DNA from: Hyphomicrobiales bacterium
GTDB lineage: Bacteria; Pseudomonadota; Alphaproteobacteria; Rhizobiales; Beijerinckiaceae
DNA length: 64,000 bases
Reading direction: 5' to 3'
Assembly (NCBI GenBank): GCA_004144595.1
Contig: SEEM01000013.1
Coordinates: 1 to 64,000, forward strand
Shown here one piece after another: positions 49,522 through 60,990 of the stretch (positions are counted from its first letter, which is position 1; every line of letters begins with the position of its first letter). Under the pieces are notes generated by a model. That model ran no database searches, was not told the origin of the DNA, and saw only the letters and a program-made list of their open reading frames with translations. Both the position numbers and the translations under genes were made by a program.

Positions 49522-50982
49522 ATGACGATGACCGGACACAGCCTCGGAGACCTCTTCCCCGAGATTTTCGAGGCTGAGGCCGCCAGCCAGCAGGTGAATG
49601 GCGTCGCCTTCGACAGCCGCAAGGTGACCGGCGACGACGTCTTCGTCGCGCTCGCCGGGGCAAAGGCCGATGGCGCGCGCTTCATCATGGATGCGGTCGG
49701 GCATGGCGCCGTCGCCGTGGTTTCGGGCGGGCCGCGACCGGCGGACCTGCCGGCCGGCGTCGCCTTCGCGCGGGTCGCCGACCCTCGGCTCGCTCTCTCG
49801 CTGGCGGCGGCGAAAATCCATCCGCGCCAGCCCAAGACCATCGTTGCGGTGACCGGCACCAGCGGCAAATCCTCGGTCGCGGATTTCACCAGGCAGATCT
49901 TCCAGGCGCTCGGCCATGAGGCGGCGAGCGTCGGCACCATCGGCGTGGTGACAGCCAAGAGCGCCGATTACGGCTCGCTGACCACGCCCGATCCGCTTTC
50001 GCTCCATGCCTCGTTCGACAAGCTCGCGGGCGAGGGCGTCACGCATCTGGCCATGGAAGCCTCCTCGCATGGTCTCGACCAGCGCCGCCTCGACGGCGTG
50101 CGATTGAGCGCCGGCGCCTTTCTCAATCTCGGGCGCGACCATCTCGACTATCATCAAAGCGTCGAGGAGTACCTTGCCGCGAAGCTACGGCTCTGGGAGT
50201 TGCTGCCGGCAGGCGCGCCGGTGGTGATCAATCGCGACGAACCCTATGCAGGGGAGGCGGCTGAGGCTGCGGTCAAGGCCGGGCATCCGATCATCGGCAT
50301 CGGCCGCAAGGGCGAGACGCTGACCCTGCTGCGCAACGAGCGCGACGGCTTCTCTCAGCGGCTGACGGTCGGTTTCGACGGGCAGGAACTGTCCGTCGAG
50401 CTGCCACTGGTCGGCGATTTCATGGCCGGCAATGCGCTGGTTGCTGCCGGGCTCGCCATTGCGACCGGCGAGGACAAGGCTGCGTCGCTGAAGGCAAGTT
50501 CCGGTCTTACGGGCGTCGCCGGGCGGCTCGAACGCGTCGGCGAGGCCAATGGCGGGCTCGTCGTCGTCGACTACGCCCATAAGCCTGATGCGCTCGCGGC
50601 GGTGCTGACGACACTCAGGCCCTATGCGACAGGGCGCCTGATCTGCGTCTTCGGTTGCGGTGGCGACCGCGACAAGGGCAAGCGCCCGCTGATGGGTGCG
50701 ATCGCCGCCGAGAAGGCCGATATCGCGATCGTCACCGACGACAATCCGCGCTCCGAGGACCCGGCGACGATCCGGGCCGAGATCATGGCCGCCTCGCCGA
50801 ATCTTTCGGAGATCGGTGATCGCGAGGAAGCTATCCACGCCGCCGTCAGGATGCTGAAGCCTGGGGATTTGCTGGTCGTAGCCGGAAAGGGTCATGAATC
50901 CGGCCAGATCATAGGCGACCGGACGCTGCCCTTCTCGGATCACGACGTGGTTCGCAAGGCGCTATCGGAGATCACGAGATGA
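49522..50982 (+). CDS. murE: UDP-MurNAc-tripeptide synthetase MurE (meso-diaminopimelate type)
   Basis: 486 residues from the ATG at 49522. A GTG two codons upstream (track) and an ATG two codons downstream are alternatives. Seen are the N-terminal VNGVAFDSRKVTGDDVFVALAG, the P-loop VAVTGTSGKSSVADFTRQ and MEASSHGLDQRR. The amino-acid selectivity motif DDNPR (VTDDNPRSEDP) indicates meso-diaminopimelate. It adds the third amino acid to the stem peptide. The stop overlaps murF by four bases. Confidence 0.97.
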   Translation: MTMTGHSLGDLFPEIFEAEAASQQVNGVAFDSRKVTGDDVFVALAGAKADGARFIMDAVGHGAVAVVSGGPRPADLPAGVAFARVADPRLALSLAAAKIHPRQPKTIVAVTGTSGKSSVADFTRQIFQALGHEAASVGTIGVVTAKSADYGSLTTPDPLSLHASFDKLAGEGVTHLAMEASSHGLDQRRLDGVRLSAGAFLNLGRDHLDYHQSVEEYLAAKLRLWELLPAGAPVVINRDEPYAGEAAEAAVKAGHPIIGIGRKGETLTLLRNERDGFSQRLTVGFDGQELSVELPLVGDFMAGNALVAAGLAIATGEDKAASLKASSGLTGVAGRLERVGEANGGLVVVDYAHKPDALAAVLTTLRPYATGRLICVFGCGGDRDKGKRPLMGAIAAEKADIAIVTDDNPRSEDPATIRAEIMAASPNLSEIGDREEAIHAAVRMLKPGDLLVVAGKGHESGQIIGDRTLPFSDHDVVRKALSEITR

Positions 50983-52406
50983 GCGGCCCTCTGTGGACCG
51001 GAGATAAGTTGATCGCGGCGATGCGTGCGCGGCCCGAGGGCGCCGTGCCGCCGGCCGTGACCGGCGCCTCGATCGATACCCGCACGCTGGAGCCCGGCGA
51101 CGTCTTCTTCGCCATCCAGGGCGAGACGCGGGACGGGCATGAGTTCGTCAAGGGCGCGCTTGGCAAGGGCGCGGCACTCGCCGTGATCGACGAAGCGCAT
51201 GCTGCGGAATTCGAAGGTGCCGGGGCGCTTGCCGTCGTGCCGGACGTGCTGAAGGCGATGGAACATGCTGGCACGGCGCGGCGCGCCGAGCTCAAGGCCG
51301 GCGTCGTCGCGGTCACGGGCTCCGTCGGCAAGACGGGCACCAAGGAGGCGCTGCGCCTCGTGCTCTCGCGCCAGGGCAAGACCCATGCGCCGGTTGCCTC
51401 CTACAACAACCATTGGGGCGTGCCGCTGACGCTGGTGCGCACGCCGGCCGACATAGCCTATGGCGTCTATGAGATCGGCATGAACAGCCCCGGCGAGATC
51501 CTGCCGCTGGCGCGGATGGTGCGCCCGCAGGTCGCGATCATCACCACGATCCAGCCAGTGCATCTCGCCGCCTTCGCCTCGGTCGAGGGGATCGCCGAGG
51601 AGAAGGCAGGCGTTTACTGGGAGCTCGAGAAGGGCGGCACGGCGATCGTCAACGCCGATATCCCGCAATCCGAGCTGCTGCGCGATATCGCCCGGTCCGG
51701 ACCGGCCGGGCGGATCATCACCTTCGGCGAAAGTCCGGATGCCGATGTGAAGCTGATTTCCTGCGCGCTCAAACCCGACCTGTCGACGGTCGAGGCCCGC
51801 GTCTTCGGTGAACCCGTGACCTATCGCCTGGGCAGCCCGGGCAAGCATATCGTGCTGAACTCGCTCAGTGTGCTAGCCGCCGTACACGCGCTCGGCGCCG
51901 ATCTCGCGCTGGCGGCGCTGGCGCTGGGCGACCTCAAGCCGCCGGCCGGGCGCGGCGCGCGGCAAGTGCTGCAGGCGCCTGGCGGCAGGATCACGCTGCT
52001 CGACGAGAGCTATAACGGCAATCCGGCCTCGATGCGCGCCGCGATCGAGAATCTCGGCCGGCTGCCCGTCGAAGGCCGCGGCCGGCGCATCGCCGTGCTC
52101 GGTGACATGCTGGAGCTCGGGCCGACCGGGCCGGAGCTGCATCGCGGCCTGGGGGAACCGCTGGTTTCCAACGGAATCGACAAGGTCTTCACCTGTGGCC
52201 CGTTGATGAAAGGGCTCCATGAGAGCTTGCCTTCCGCCATGCGGGGGGCTTATGCCGCCACGGCGAGCGAGCTGGAGCCGCTCGTGCTCGATGCGATCCG
52301 CGGCGGCGATACCGTCACGGTCAAGGGATCGCTGGGCACGCGCATGGGTCCGATCGTCAAGGCGATACTCGCGCGTTTTCCTGCCGTGCCTGCCGAAGAC
52401 CAATAG
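50979..52406 (+). CDS. murF: UDP-MurNAc-pentapeptide synthetase MurF
   Basis: 475 residues. Motifs are ASIDTRTLEPGDVFFAIQGETRDGHEF, the P-loop VAVTGSVGKTGTKEAL, YNNHWGVPLTL, EIGMNSPGEI and the C-terminal ESYNGNPASMRAAI with VLGDMLELG. It adds D-alanyl-D-alanine, made by the Ddl encoded later in the cluster. The P-loop reads GSVGKTGTK, a usual MurF variant. ATGA overlap with murE. Confidence 0.97.
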   Translation: MSGPLWTGDKLIAAMRARPEGAVPPAVTGASIDTRTLEPGDVFFAIQGETRDGHEFVKGALGKGAALAVIDEAHAAEFEGAGALAVVPDVLKAMEHAGTARRAELKAGVVAVTGSVGKTGTKEALRLVLSRQGKTHAPVASYNNHWGVPLTLVRTPADIAYGVYEIGMNSPGEILPLARMVRPQVAIITTIQPVHLAAFASVEGIAEEKAGVYWELEKGGTAIVNADIPQSELLRDIARSGPAGRIITFGESPDADVKLISCALKPDLSTVEARVFGEPVTYRLGSPGKHIVLNSLSVLAAVHALGADLALAALALGDLKPPAGRGARQVLQAPGGRITLLDESYNGNPASMRAAIENLGRLPVEGRGRRIAVLGDMLELGPTGPELHRGLGEPLVSNGIDKVFTCGPLMKGLHESLPSAMRGAYAATASELEPLVLDAIRGGDTVTVKGSLGTRMGPIVKAILARFPAVPAEDQ

Positions 52407-52424
52407 ACAAGAGAACCCTGCAGC

Positions 52425-53507
52425 ATGCTCGTCTGGCTCGCCGACTTCGCCGGCACCTTCCCGGTGCTGAACGTCTTCCGCTACATCACGTTCCGCGCAG
52501 GCGGAGCGACCGCGACGGCACTGCTCTTCGTCTTCTTCTTCGGGCCCTCGGCCATTTCCTGGCTCCGCATCAAGCAGGGCAAGGGCCAGCCGATCCGCAC
52601 CGACGGGCCGGAATCGCACCTCGCCAAGCGCGGCACGCCGACAATGGGCGGGCTGATGATCCTGACAGGCGTATTCGTCGCCGTGCTGCTTTGGGGCAAC
52701 CTGCGCAATCCTTATGTCTGGATCGTGCTCGGCGTCACCGCGGCCTATGGCGCGATCGGTTTCTATGACGATTTCCTCAAGGTCACCAAGCAGTCGCACA
52801 AGGGCTTCTCCGGCAAGGCGCGCATCGCGATCGAGGTCGTCGTCGCGCTGATCGCCTGCTATTTCGTCATGCAGAACCAGCCGCCGGCGATCGGGTCCGG
52901 CTTCGCGATGCCCTTCCTCAAGGAAGCGATCATTCCGCTCGGCATCCTGTTCCCGCTGGTCGCGTCCTTCGTCGTGGTCGGCGCCGGCAATTCGGTGAAC
53001 CTGACCGACGGGCTCGACGGTCTCGCCATCGTGCCGGTGATGATCGCGGCCGGCACCTTCGGCTTCATCTCCTACCTCGTCGGCAATGCGATCTTCGCCA
53101 ACTACCTGCAGATCCACCACATCCCCGGCGCGGGCGAGCTCGCGGTGATCTGCGGCGCGGTGATCGGCGCCGGCCTCGGCTTCCTCTGGTTCAACGCGCC
53201 GCCGGCCCAGATCTTCATGGGCGATACCGGCTCGCTCGGGCTGGGCGGCCTGCTCGGCACCATCGCGGTCGCGACCAAGCACGAGATCGTGCTGGCCATC
53301 GTCGGCGGCCTCTTCGTCGTCGAGGCGCTCTCGGTCATCATCCAGGTCTTCGTGTTCAAGCGCACGGGCAAGCGCGTCTTCCTGATGGCGCCGATCCACC
53401 ACCATTTCGAGAAGCTGGGCTGGACCGAGCCGCAGGTCGTGATCCGTTTCTGGATCATCTCGGTCGTGCTGGCGCTGGTCGGCCTCGCCACTCTGAAGCT
53501 GCGCTGA
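52425..53507 (+). CDS. mraY: Phospho-MurNAc-pentapeptide transferase MraY
   Basis: 360 residues with about ten transmembrane segments. Conserved cytoplasmic motifs are [11 protein letters not shown], the Asp-Asp in [35 protein letters not shown] and [13 protein letters not shown]. It transfers phospho-MurNAc-pentapeptide to undecaprenyl phosphate, forming lipid I at the inner membrane. Confidence 0.98.
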   Translation: MLVWLADFAGTFPVLNVFRYITFRAGGATATALLFVFFFGPSAISWLRIKQGKGQPIRTDGPESHLAKRGTPTMGGLMILTGVFVAVLLWGNLRNPYVWIVLGVTAAYGAIGFYDDFLKVTKQSHKGFSGKARIAIEVVVALIACYFVMQNQPPAIGSGFAMPFLKEAIIPLGILFPLVASFVVVGAGNSVNLTDGLDGLAIVPVMIAAGTFGFISYLVGNAIFANYLQIHHIPGAGELAVICGAVIGAGLGFLWFNAPPAQIFMGDTGSLGLGGLLGTIAVATKHEIVLAIVGGLFVVEALSVIIQVFVFKRTGKRVFLMAPIHHHFEKLGWTEPQVVIRFWIISVVLALVGLATLKLR

Positions 53508-53508
53508 G

Positions 53509-54942
53509 ATGACTCCGGTTACGGTCTTTTCCGGGCGCAAGGTCGCCCTGTTCGGGCTCGGCGGTTCCGGGCTTGCGACGGCGCGCGCGCTCAAGGCGGG
53601 CGGCGCAGAGGTAGCGGCCTGGGACGACAATGAGAAGAGCCGGGAGAAGGCGACGACTGAGGGCATCGCCGTCCTCGATCTGACAACCGCCGACTGGTCG
53701 GGCTTCGCGGCCTTCGTGCTGTCGCCCGGCGTGCCGTTGACCCATCCCGAGCCGCACTGGACCGTGGCAAAGGCGAAGGCTGCCGGCGTCGCGATCATCG
53801 GCGACGTCGAATTATTCTTCCTGGAGCGGGCTAAGATCGCGCCGGGCTCCCCGATCATTTGCATCACCGGCACCAACGGCAAGTCGACCACGACGGCGCT
53901 GATCGCGCATGTGCTAAGGGAAGCCGGCCGAGACGTGCAGATGGGCGGTAATATCGGTACCGCCGTGCTGGCGCTGGAGCCGCCGGCCGAAAACCGCATT
54001 CATGTCATCGAGTGCTCGAGCTACCAGATCGACCTCGCGCCCTCGCTCGCGCCGACCCTCGGCATCCAGATGAACCTGACGCCGGATCATCTCGACCGGC
54101 ACGGCACGCTCGAAAACTACGCCGCGATCAAGGAGCGGCTGGTTACTGCCGCCGATATCGCGGTCGTCGGCGTCGACGACGACGCCTCGAAGCAGATGGC
54201 GCGCCGCCGCGCTGCTTGCGGGCGCCCGCTGGTCAAGATCAGCGGCGAGCAGCCGCTCGACGAGGGCGTCTTCGCTGGCGTCACCGCTAATCAGGGCCGG
54301 CTCGACACGCGCATCGTCGAGGTCAAGGGCGGCAAGCCGCGCGTCGTCGCCAATCTCGCCGGCATCGGTAGCCTACGCGGCTCGCATAACGCGCAGAATG
54401 CTGCCGCTGCCTTCGCCGCCTGCTCGGCATTGGGCCTCACCGCAGACGAGATCGCGGCGGGCTTCAAGACCTATCCGGGGCTGGCGCATCGCATGGAGGA
54501 GATCGGCCGGATCGGCCGCGTCGTCTTCATCAACGATTCCAAGGCGACCAATGCGGATTCGACCGAGAAGGCGCTGACCTCCTTCCACGGCATCTTCTGG
54601 ATACTCGGCGGCAAGGCCAAGGACGGCGGCATCGAGAGTCTGCGCCGCTATTTCCCGAACATCGCACGGGCCTACCTGATCGGGGCGGCGAGCGACCTCT
54701 TCGCCGCGACCTTCGACGATGACGGGCGCGTCGCCTACGAGCGCAGTGTCACGCTCGACAAGGCCGTGGCGGATGCGACGCGCGACGCGCTGGCGGCGCC
54801 GGGCGATGGCGAGATCGCTGTGCTGCTCTCGCCGGCCTGCGCTTCCTTCGACCAGTTTCCGAATTTCGAGGTGCGCGGCGACGCGTTCCGCAAGCTGGTC
54901 GCGGAATTGCCGGGTTTCCAGCCTTTCGGCGGCAAGCGCTAG
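53509..54942 (+). CDS. murD: UDP-MurNAc-alanine-D-glutamate ligase MurD
   Basis: 477 residues, starting one base after the mraY stop. Motifs are [28 protein letters not shown], the P-loop [48 protein letters not shown] and [17 protein letters not shown]. It adds D-glutamate to UDP-MurNAc-L-alanine. Last gene of the first dcw transcription unit; the next gene on this strand is ftsW, after an inserted opposite-strand gene. Confidence 0.97.
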   Translation: MTPVTVFSGRKVALFGLGGSGLATARALKAGGAEVAAWDDNEKSREKATTEGIAVLDLTTADWSGFAAFVLSPGVPLTHPEPHWTVAKAKAAGVAIIGDVELFFLERAKIAPGSPIICITGTNGKSTTTALIAHVLREAGRDVQMGGNIGTAVLALEPPAENRIHVIECSSYQIDLAPSLAPTLGIQMNLTPDHLDRHGTLENYAAIKERLVTAADIAVVGVDDDASKQMARRRAACGRPLVKISGEQPLDEGVFAGVTANQGRLDTRIVEVKGGKPRVVANLAGIGSLRGSHNAQNAAAAFAACSALGLTADEIAAGFKTYPGLAHRMEEIGRIGRVVFINDSKATNADSTEKALTSFHGIFWILGGKAKDGGIESLRRYFPNIARAYLIGAASDLFAATFDDDGRVAYERSVTLDKAVADATRDALAAPGDGEIAVLLSPACASFDQFPNFEVRGDAFRKLVAELPGFQPFGGKR

Positions 54943-54945
54943 GCC

Positions 54946-55425
54946 TCAGCCGCGTCGGGCGGCCTCGATCTTGGCGACGTCGATCTTCTGCATCGTCATC
55001 ATCGCGGCGAAGGCGCGCTTCGATTCCTCGCCGCCGGCGGCGAGCGCCTCGGTCAGCACGCGTGGCGTGATCTGCCAGGACAGGCCCCATTTGTCCCGGC
55101 ACCAGCCGCACTCGCTCTCCTTACCGCCATTGCCGACGATGGCGTTCCAGTAGCGATCCGTCTCCTCCTGGTCCTCGGTGGCGATCTGGAAGGAGAAAGC
55201 TTCGCTGTGCTTGAACATCGGCCCGCCATTGAGCCCGAGGCAGGGGATGCCGAGCACCGTGAAGGTGACGGTCAGCACGTCGCCGGCCTTGCCTGAGGGA
55301 AAGTCGGTCGGTGCGCGGAAGACCTCTTTCACCGCGCTGTCGGGGAAGGTCTGGGCATAGAAGCGGGCGGCGGCCTCGGCGTCCTTGTCGTACCACAGGC
55401 AGATCGTGTTCTTGGCGGTGGCCAT
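54946..55425 (-). CDS. PhnB-like VOC protein inserted in the dcw cluster
   Basis: 159 residues from the ATG at 55425 (AGGA upstream); the track start at 55728 lies in non-coding sequence. The fold is the PhnB/3-demethylubiquinone-methyltransferase-like VOC group: ICLWYDKDAEAAARFYAQTFPDS, VTFTVLGIPCLGLNGGPMFKHSEAFSFQI, then ECGWCRDKWGLSWQITPRVL. The function is unknown. It is convergent with murD (3-base gap) and separates murD from ftsW, an unusual place for an unrelated gene. Confidence 0.88.
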   Translation of the reverse strand: MATAKNTICLWYDKDAEAAARFYAQTFPDSAVKEVFRAPTDFPSGKAGDVLTVTFTVLGIPCLGLNGGPMFKHSEAFSFQIATEDQEETDRYWNAIVGNGGKESECGWCRDKWGLSWQITPRVLTEALAAGGEESKRAFAAMMTMQKIDVAKIEAARRG

Positions 55426-55799
55426 GATCAGTCCTTTCGCTGTCGAGACGGTGCGGCGCGCAACTCCCGGTATGAGCACGACAATGCGTGTCAGGAGTGC
55501 TCGTTGCATCTCGGACGGTGCAAGGCTATCGCGGCGTCGAGATGGCGAGCGCGAGGCGGGAGCCGCCATCTCCGCATCCCGGCTTCCCGTTTCCGGGTGA
55601 TCCGGCCGCGGGCCGCCGTGCTTCTCGTCGGCGTCGCTGCGGCGTTCCGGGCCGCGCCGGCACCATGATGTGGATGGCGGTGCCCGAAACCCGGCGATCC
55701 GACGGATCGGAATCAATCGGTTAACCATTCATTGACAGAGTGATTCGCCACGCAAGCGCGGTTTCGGCCGCGCGGAATTTGCCGATAGGACGCCCCGTC
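55426..55799. other. 374-bp divergent region before ftsW
   Basis: No gene is supported. It must contain the promoter of the opposite-strand VOC gene and a promoter for the ftsW-murG-murC unit. A near-perfect CtrA-type box lies at its right end. An in-frame ATG at 55742 would extend ftsW by about 20 residues of non-conserved sequence. Confidence 0.5.
55721..55735 (+). promoter_or_regulatory. CtrA-type box upstream of ftsW
   Basis: TTAA, seven bases, TTGA: one mismatch to the CtrA consensus, 64 bases before the proposed ftsW start. The placement suits direct control of a new transcription unit beginning at ftsW. Confidence 0.45.
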
Positions 55800-56924
55800 A
55801 TGGTCTCGCGCGCGGAACCTTCTCTCAGCGGTCGCTGGTGGTGGTCGATCGACCGCCTGATCCTCACCGCGCTCGTCGCGCTGATGGTCTCGGGCGTCGT
55901 GCTGCTGATGGCGGGCGGGCCGCCGGTCGCAGAGCGGCTCGGCCTCTCGACCTTCCATTTCGTCAACCGGCAGGCCGCCTATCTCGGCGCCGCGATGGTG
56001 ATCTTCCTCGGGGTGTCGCTGATGACGCCGCGCCAGGTGCGCCGCGCCGCGCTGCTGATCTATCTCGGTTCGCTCGTCATGGTGGTGGCGACGCTTTATT
56101 TCGGCGTCGAGGTGAAGGGCGCGAAACGCTGGCTGACGCTCGGACCGCTCGGCTCCGTGCAGCCCTCTGAATTCCTGAAGCCCGCCTTCGTGGTGATGGC
56201 GGCCTGGGCCTTTGCCGAAGGCATGCGCCGGCCCGACCTGCCGGGTACGATCCTCGCGTTGCTGCTGCTGCCGTTCACCATCGTGCCGCTCGTCCTCCAG
56301 CCCGATTTCGGCCAGACCATGCTGGTCAGCCTGGTCTGGGCCGGACTGTTCTTCGTGGCCGGCCTGCACTGGTTCTGGGTGGTCGGGCTGGGGGGCATCG
56401 GCGCCGTTGGCATCGTCGTCGCCTATGAACTCGTGCCGCATGTCCGTGCCCGCATCGAGCGCTTCATGGACAAGGGTTCGGGTGACTCGTTCCAGGTCGA
56501 TACGGCGCTGGAGAGCTTCGCGCAGGGTGGCTGGCTCGGCAAAGGTCCGGGCGAGGGCACGGTGAAGCGCATCCTGCCCGACGCCCATACCGACTTCATC
56601 TTCGCGGTCACGGCCGAGGAGTTCGGCATCGTGGTCTGCATGCTGCTCGTCGCGCTCTTCGCGGTCATCGTGATCCGGGCGCTGCTCGTGGCGCAGAAGT
56701 CGGAAGACCCGTTCATCCGTCTGGCGGTCACCGGCCTCGCACTGCTCTTCGGCATCCAGGCGGCGATCAATATGATGGTCAACCTGCACATGATGCCGGC
56801 CAAGGGCATGACGCTGCCCTTCATTTCTTATGGCGGCTCGTCGCTGCTTTCGCTCGCGGTCGGGATGGGTTTCCTGCTGGCGCTGACCCGGCGACGCCCG
56901 CGCTCCGTCGATTTCGGGCGCTGA
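55800..56924 (+). CDS. ftsW: Septal peptidoglycan glycosyltransferase FtsW
   Basis: 374 residues from the ATG at 55800 (MVSRAEPSLSGRWWWSIDRLIL), chosen because the normal FtsW N-terminus begins here. About ten transmembrane segments. Conserved SEDS motifs are KGAKRWLTLGPLGSVQPSEFLKPAFV, LQPDFGQTMLV, GKGPGEGTVKRILPDAHTDFIFAVTAEEFG and LPFISYGGSSLL. It polymerises septal glycan strands with FtsI. Confidence 0.96.
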   Translation: MVSRAEPSLSGRWWWSIDRLILTALVALMVSGVVLLMAGGPPVAERLGLSTFHFVNRQAAYLGAAMVIFLGVSLMTPRQVRRAALLIYLGSLVMVVATLYFGVEVKGAKRWLTLGPLGSVQPSEFLKPAFVVMAAWAFAEGMRRPDLPGTILALLLLPFTIVPLVLQPDFGQTMLVSLVWAGLFFVAGLHWFWVVGLGGIGAVGIVVAYELVPHVRARIERFMDKGSGDSFQVDTALESFAQGGWLGKGPGEGTVKRILPDAHTDFIFAVTAEEFGIVVCMLLVALFAVIVIRALLVAQKSEDPFIRLAVTGLALLFGIQAAINMMVNLHMMPAKGMTLPFISYGGSSLLSLAVGMGFLLALTRRRPRSVDFGR

Positions 56925-56928
56925 GCCG

Positions 56929-58032
56929 ATGGCGGCTGGCAAACTCGTCATGCTGGCGGCCGGGGGAACCGGCGGCCATCTCTTCCCGGCGGAGGCGCTG
57001 AGCCACGCGCTCCATGCCAAGGGCATGCGCGTCGTGCTGATGACCGATACGCGCGCTGCCGCGTTCGCCGGTAGTTTCCCGGCAGAGGCCGTCCATGCCG
57101 TGCCGGCGGCGACGCCGTCCGGGCGCTCGCCGCTGCAGAAGGCCAAAGCGCTCTTCGCCATCGCCAAGGGTACTTTCGCGGCGCGACGCATCATCGGGCA
57201 GGTGAAGCCTGCCGTGGTCGTCGGCTTCGGTGGTTATCCGACCGTGCCGCCGGTGCTCGGCGCTTCGCTCGCAGGCGTGCGCACCCTGATCCACGAGCAG
57301 AACGCCGTGATCGGCCGGGCCAACCGCTTCCTCGCCGGGCGGGCCGATGTTATCGCCACCGGCTTCGCAGAGGTCGGCGGGCTCACCCAGGCGCAGCAGG
57401 CGAAGTGCCGCCATGTCGGCAATCCCGTGCGCCCGGCCGTGATCGAGGCTGCCGGTCGCGACTATGACGGGCCGAGCGAAGGCAAGATCAGGCTGCTCGT
57501 CTTCGGCGGCAGCCAGGGCGCGCGCATCATGGCCGACATCGTGCCGCCGGCGCTCGAGCTTCTGACCGAGGCCGAGCGGGCACGCCTGACCATCGTCCAG
57601 CAGGCGCGCGCCGAGGACGACCAGCGCGTGCGTGGCATCTACGAGACGCTCGGCATCCAGGCGACGATCGCGCCTTTCTTCAAGGATCTGCCGGCGCAGA
57701 TGGCGGCGGCGCAACTCGTCATCGCGCGCTCCGGGGCCTCGACGGTGGCGGAACTCACCGTGATCGGCCGGCCGGCTTTGCTGGTGCCGCTGCCGGGCTC
57801 GCTCGACCAGGACCAGGCCGCGAATGCCGCCTTCCTCCAAGGGGTGGGCGGGGCGATCCGCATCCTCCAGCCTGATTTCACGCCGCGCCATCTTGCTGAC
57901 GAATTGTCGAAGCTGATCGCACAGCCCGCACACTTGACGATGATGGCCGCAAACGCGAAGAGCGCCGGTATCCCCGACGCTGCCGACCGCCTGGCCGATC
58001 TCGTGATCGCCACGGCCCATTCCCAGAACTGA
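56929..58032 (+). CDS. murG: UDP-GlcNAc:lipid I N-acetylglucosaminyltransferase MurG
   Basis: 367 residues, starting four bases after ftsW. The N-terminal glycine-rich loop AAGGTGGHLFPAEAL, the hydrophobic membrane patch, VVGFGGYPTVPPVLGA, HEQNAVIGRANRFLA, LLVFGGSQGARIM and the donor-sugar site IARSGASTVAELTVIGRPALLVPLP are all present. It makes lipid II on the inner face of the membrane. Confidence 0.97.
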   Translation: MAAGKLVMLAAGGTGGHLFPAEALSHALHAKGMRVVLMTDTRAAAFAGSFPAEAVHAVPAATPSGRSPLQKAKALFAIAKGTFAARRIIGQVKPAVVVGFGGYPTVPPVLGASLAGVRTLIHEQNAVIGRANRFLAGRADVIATGFAEVGGLTQAQQAKCRHVGNPVRPAVIEAAGRDYDGPSEGKIRLLVFGGSQGARIMADIVPPALELLTEAERARLTIVQQARAEDDQRVRGIYETLGIQATIAPFFKDLPAQMAAAQLVIARSGASTVAELTVIGRPALLVPLPGSLDQDQAANAAFLQGVGGAIRILQPDFTPRHLADELSKLIAQPAHLTMMAANAKSAGIPDAADRLADLVIATAHSQN

Positions 58033-58047
58033 CAGGATTCAAGGACC

Positions 58048-59454
<1,407 letters not shown>

Positions 59455-59476
59455 CCGCGGCTCGCCGCAATTGCGC

Positions 59477-59553
59477 CGTCATGCTCGGGCTTGACCCGAG
59501 CATCTCCTGCCAGAGATTCTCGGGTCTACGCTTCGCTTCGCCCGAGAATGACG
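59477..59553. repeat. Palindromic intergenic repeat between murC and murB
   Basis: The ends CGTCATGCTCGGG and CCCGAGAATGACG are inverted copies with one mismatch. Inside are two smaller hairpins, TCGGGCTTGACCCGA and one formed around ATTCTCGGG / CCCGAGAAT. It is the classic dispersed repeat of Hyphomicrobiales-like genomes and may end or attenuate the ftsW-murG-murC message. Confidence 0.8.
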
Positions 59554-59593
59554 GCCTGTTCCGTCTCGGACCACCATGCTCTAAAGCGACGCC

Positions 59594-60520
59594 ATGCCCT
59601 TCGCAGACCTTTCCTCCGACATCCGTGCCTCGGCTCCCGATCTGCGGGGCCGGCTCCTCGCCAATCAGGAGCTTTCGGGCCTGACCTGGTTCCGCGTCGG
59701 CGGCCCGGCGCAGATCCTGTTCACGCCGGCCGATGAAGACGACCTCGCCTATCTCCTGTCGAAGCTGCCCGAAGACCTTCCGGTCACGGTGATCGGGCTC
59801 GGCTCCAACCTGATCGTGCGTGATGGCGGCATTCCCGGTGTCGTGATCCGGCTCGGCGGCAAGGCCTTCGGCGAGATCGCGCTGGAGAGCGGCGACCGCC
59901 TGCGCGCCGGCACGGCCGTGCCGGACGTCAAGGTCGCCCGCGCTGCCGCCGATGCCTCGCTCGACGGGCTTGCCTTCTATCGCGGCATTCCCGGCTCGAT
60001 CGGCGGGGCGCTGCGCATGAATGCCGGCGCCCATGGCGGCGAGACGACCGACGTGCTGGTCTCCGTGCGTGGCGTCACCCGCAAGGGCGAGATCGTCACG
60101 CTCTCCCATGCGGAGATGGGCTTCACCTATCGCAACAGCGCGGCCTCGACCCGCGACGTCATCTTCACCTCCGCGCTGTTTCAGGGCCGGCCGGGCGATC
60201 AGGCGGACATCCAGGCCGAGATGGACCGGGTGACGCAGGCGCGCGAAGCGGCGCAGCCGATCAAGGAGCGCACCGGCGGGTCGACCTTCAAGAACCCCGA
60301 CGGCGGCAAGGCCTGGAAGCTGATCGATGCCGCCGGCTGCCGCGGCTTGCGCGTCGGCGGGGCGCAGGTCTCGGAGATGCATTGCAACTTCCTCATCAAC
60401 ACCGGGGGCGCTACAGCCGCCGATGTCGAGGGGTTGGGCGAGGAGGTTCGCCGCCGGGTCAAGGAGAATTCCGGCTTCGACCTGCAGTGGGAGATCAAAC
60501 GGCTGGGTGTGGCGGGCTGA
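59594..60520 (+). CDS. murB: UDP-N-acetylenolpyruvoylglucosamine reductase MurB
   Basis: 308 residues from the ATG at 59594. FAD-binding motifs are [39 protein letters not shown], and [20 protein letters not shown]. The substrate and catalytic region reads FTYRNSAAS, then [33 protein letters not shown]. It reduces the enolpyruvyl group to lactyl using NADPH. A usual type I/II-like enzyme of alphaproteobacterial length. Confidence 0.97.
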   Translation: MPFADLSSDIRASAPDLRGRLLANQELSGLTWFRVGGPAQILFTPADEDDLAYLLSKLPEDLPVTVIGLGSNLIVRDGGIPGVVIRLGGKAFGEIALESGDRLRAGTAVPDVKVARAAADASLDGLAFYRGIPGSIGGALRMNAGAHGGETTDVLVSVRGVTRKGEIVTLSHAEMGFTYRNSAASTRDVIFTSALFQGRPGDQADIQAEMDRVTQAREAAQPIKERTGGSTFKNPDGGKAWKLIDAAGCRGLRVGGAQVSEMHCNFLINTGGATAADVEGLGEEVRRRVKENSGFDLQWEIKRLGVAG

Positions 60521-60526
60521 CGCGGA

Positions 60527-60901
60527 TCAGCCGCTGCCGCCAGGCGGAAAGTTCACGCCGAGAATCACGAACCACGCCAGGATGGCGCCGACCCAGAGCA
60601 CGGCGAGATAGCACAGGCGCCGCCAGCCCGGCGTGATACCGCGCCGCTTGAGCAGCAGCCCGAGAGCCCCCGCGACCATGAAGCTGGGCGCCCAGGCGAC
60701 GGTTACGCCCACGAGCACAGGCCATACCCATGGCCCGTGCCATTGCTCCATGGGCGGATAACGCAGCGTCAGGAGCGGCGAGGCGACGGCGTAAAGGATA
60801 AGGCTGGAGTATCCGAGCGTGAGAAAGGCCGCCGCAATCGCCACGGCAAATGCGATAAGCGATCCGCGCATCGCCCAGACGGCTCTCAGGATCTGACGCA
60901 C
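60527..60901 (-). CDS. Small membrane protein, function unknown
   Basis: 124 residues with three or four hydrophobic segments (SLIAFAVAIAAAFLTLGYSSLILYAV; VWPVLVGVTVAWAPSFMVAGALGLLL; LCYLAVLWVGAILAWFVILGV). A basic loop (KRRGITPGWRR) lies between the last two. The C-terminus PPGGSG is short. I do not recognise the family. It is inserted on the opposite strand between murB (6-base gap, convergent) and ddl (divergent), so it separates the last two parts of the dcw cluster. The membrane-protein composition over the whole length supports a real gene. Confidence 0.6.
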   Translation of the reverse strand: MRQILRAVWAMRGSLIAFAVAIAAAFLTLGYSSLILYAVASPLLTLRYPPMEQWHGPWVWPVLVGVTVAWAPSFMVAGALGLLLKRRGITPGWRRLCYLAVLWVGAILAWFVILGVNFPPGGSG

Positions 60902-60975
60902 CGGCTGTCTCCTTTCGTCGGGCGCTTATGCGTCACTGATGGGCCGAGAATGTGAAGCCGACCGATCAGGCCGCA

Positions 60976-60990
60976 TTAACCCCGCGTTAA
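60976..60990 (+). promoter_or_regulatory. CtrA-type box upstream of ddl-ftsQ-ftsA
   Basis: A perfect TTAA-N7-TTAA (spacer CCCCGCG), 43 bases before ddl. The second half overlaps a perfect 16-bp palindrome GTTAACCATGGTTAAC at 60986-61001, which supplies a third TTAA. CtrA control of ftsQA is established in Caulobacter; the site suggests the same here. Confidence 0.65.

Noticed and set aside
47398-50157. 919-aa ORF opposite ftsI/murE
   Set aside because: It spans two certain genes on the other strand; shadow composition.
51873-53999. 708-aa ORF opposite murF/mraY/murD
   Set aside because: Its EDHHRD-rich low-complexity sequence is a shadow of membrane and ligase genes.
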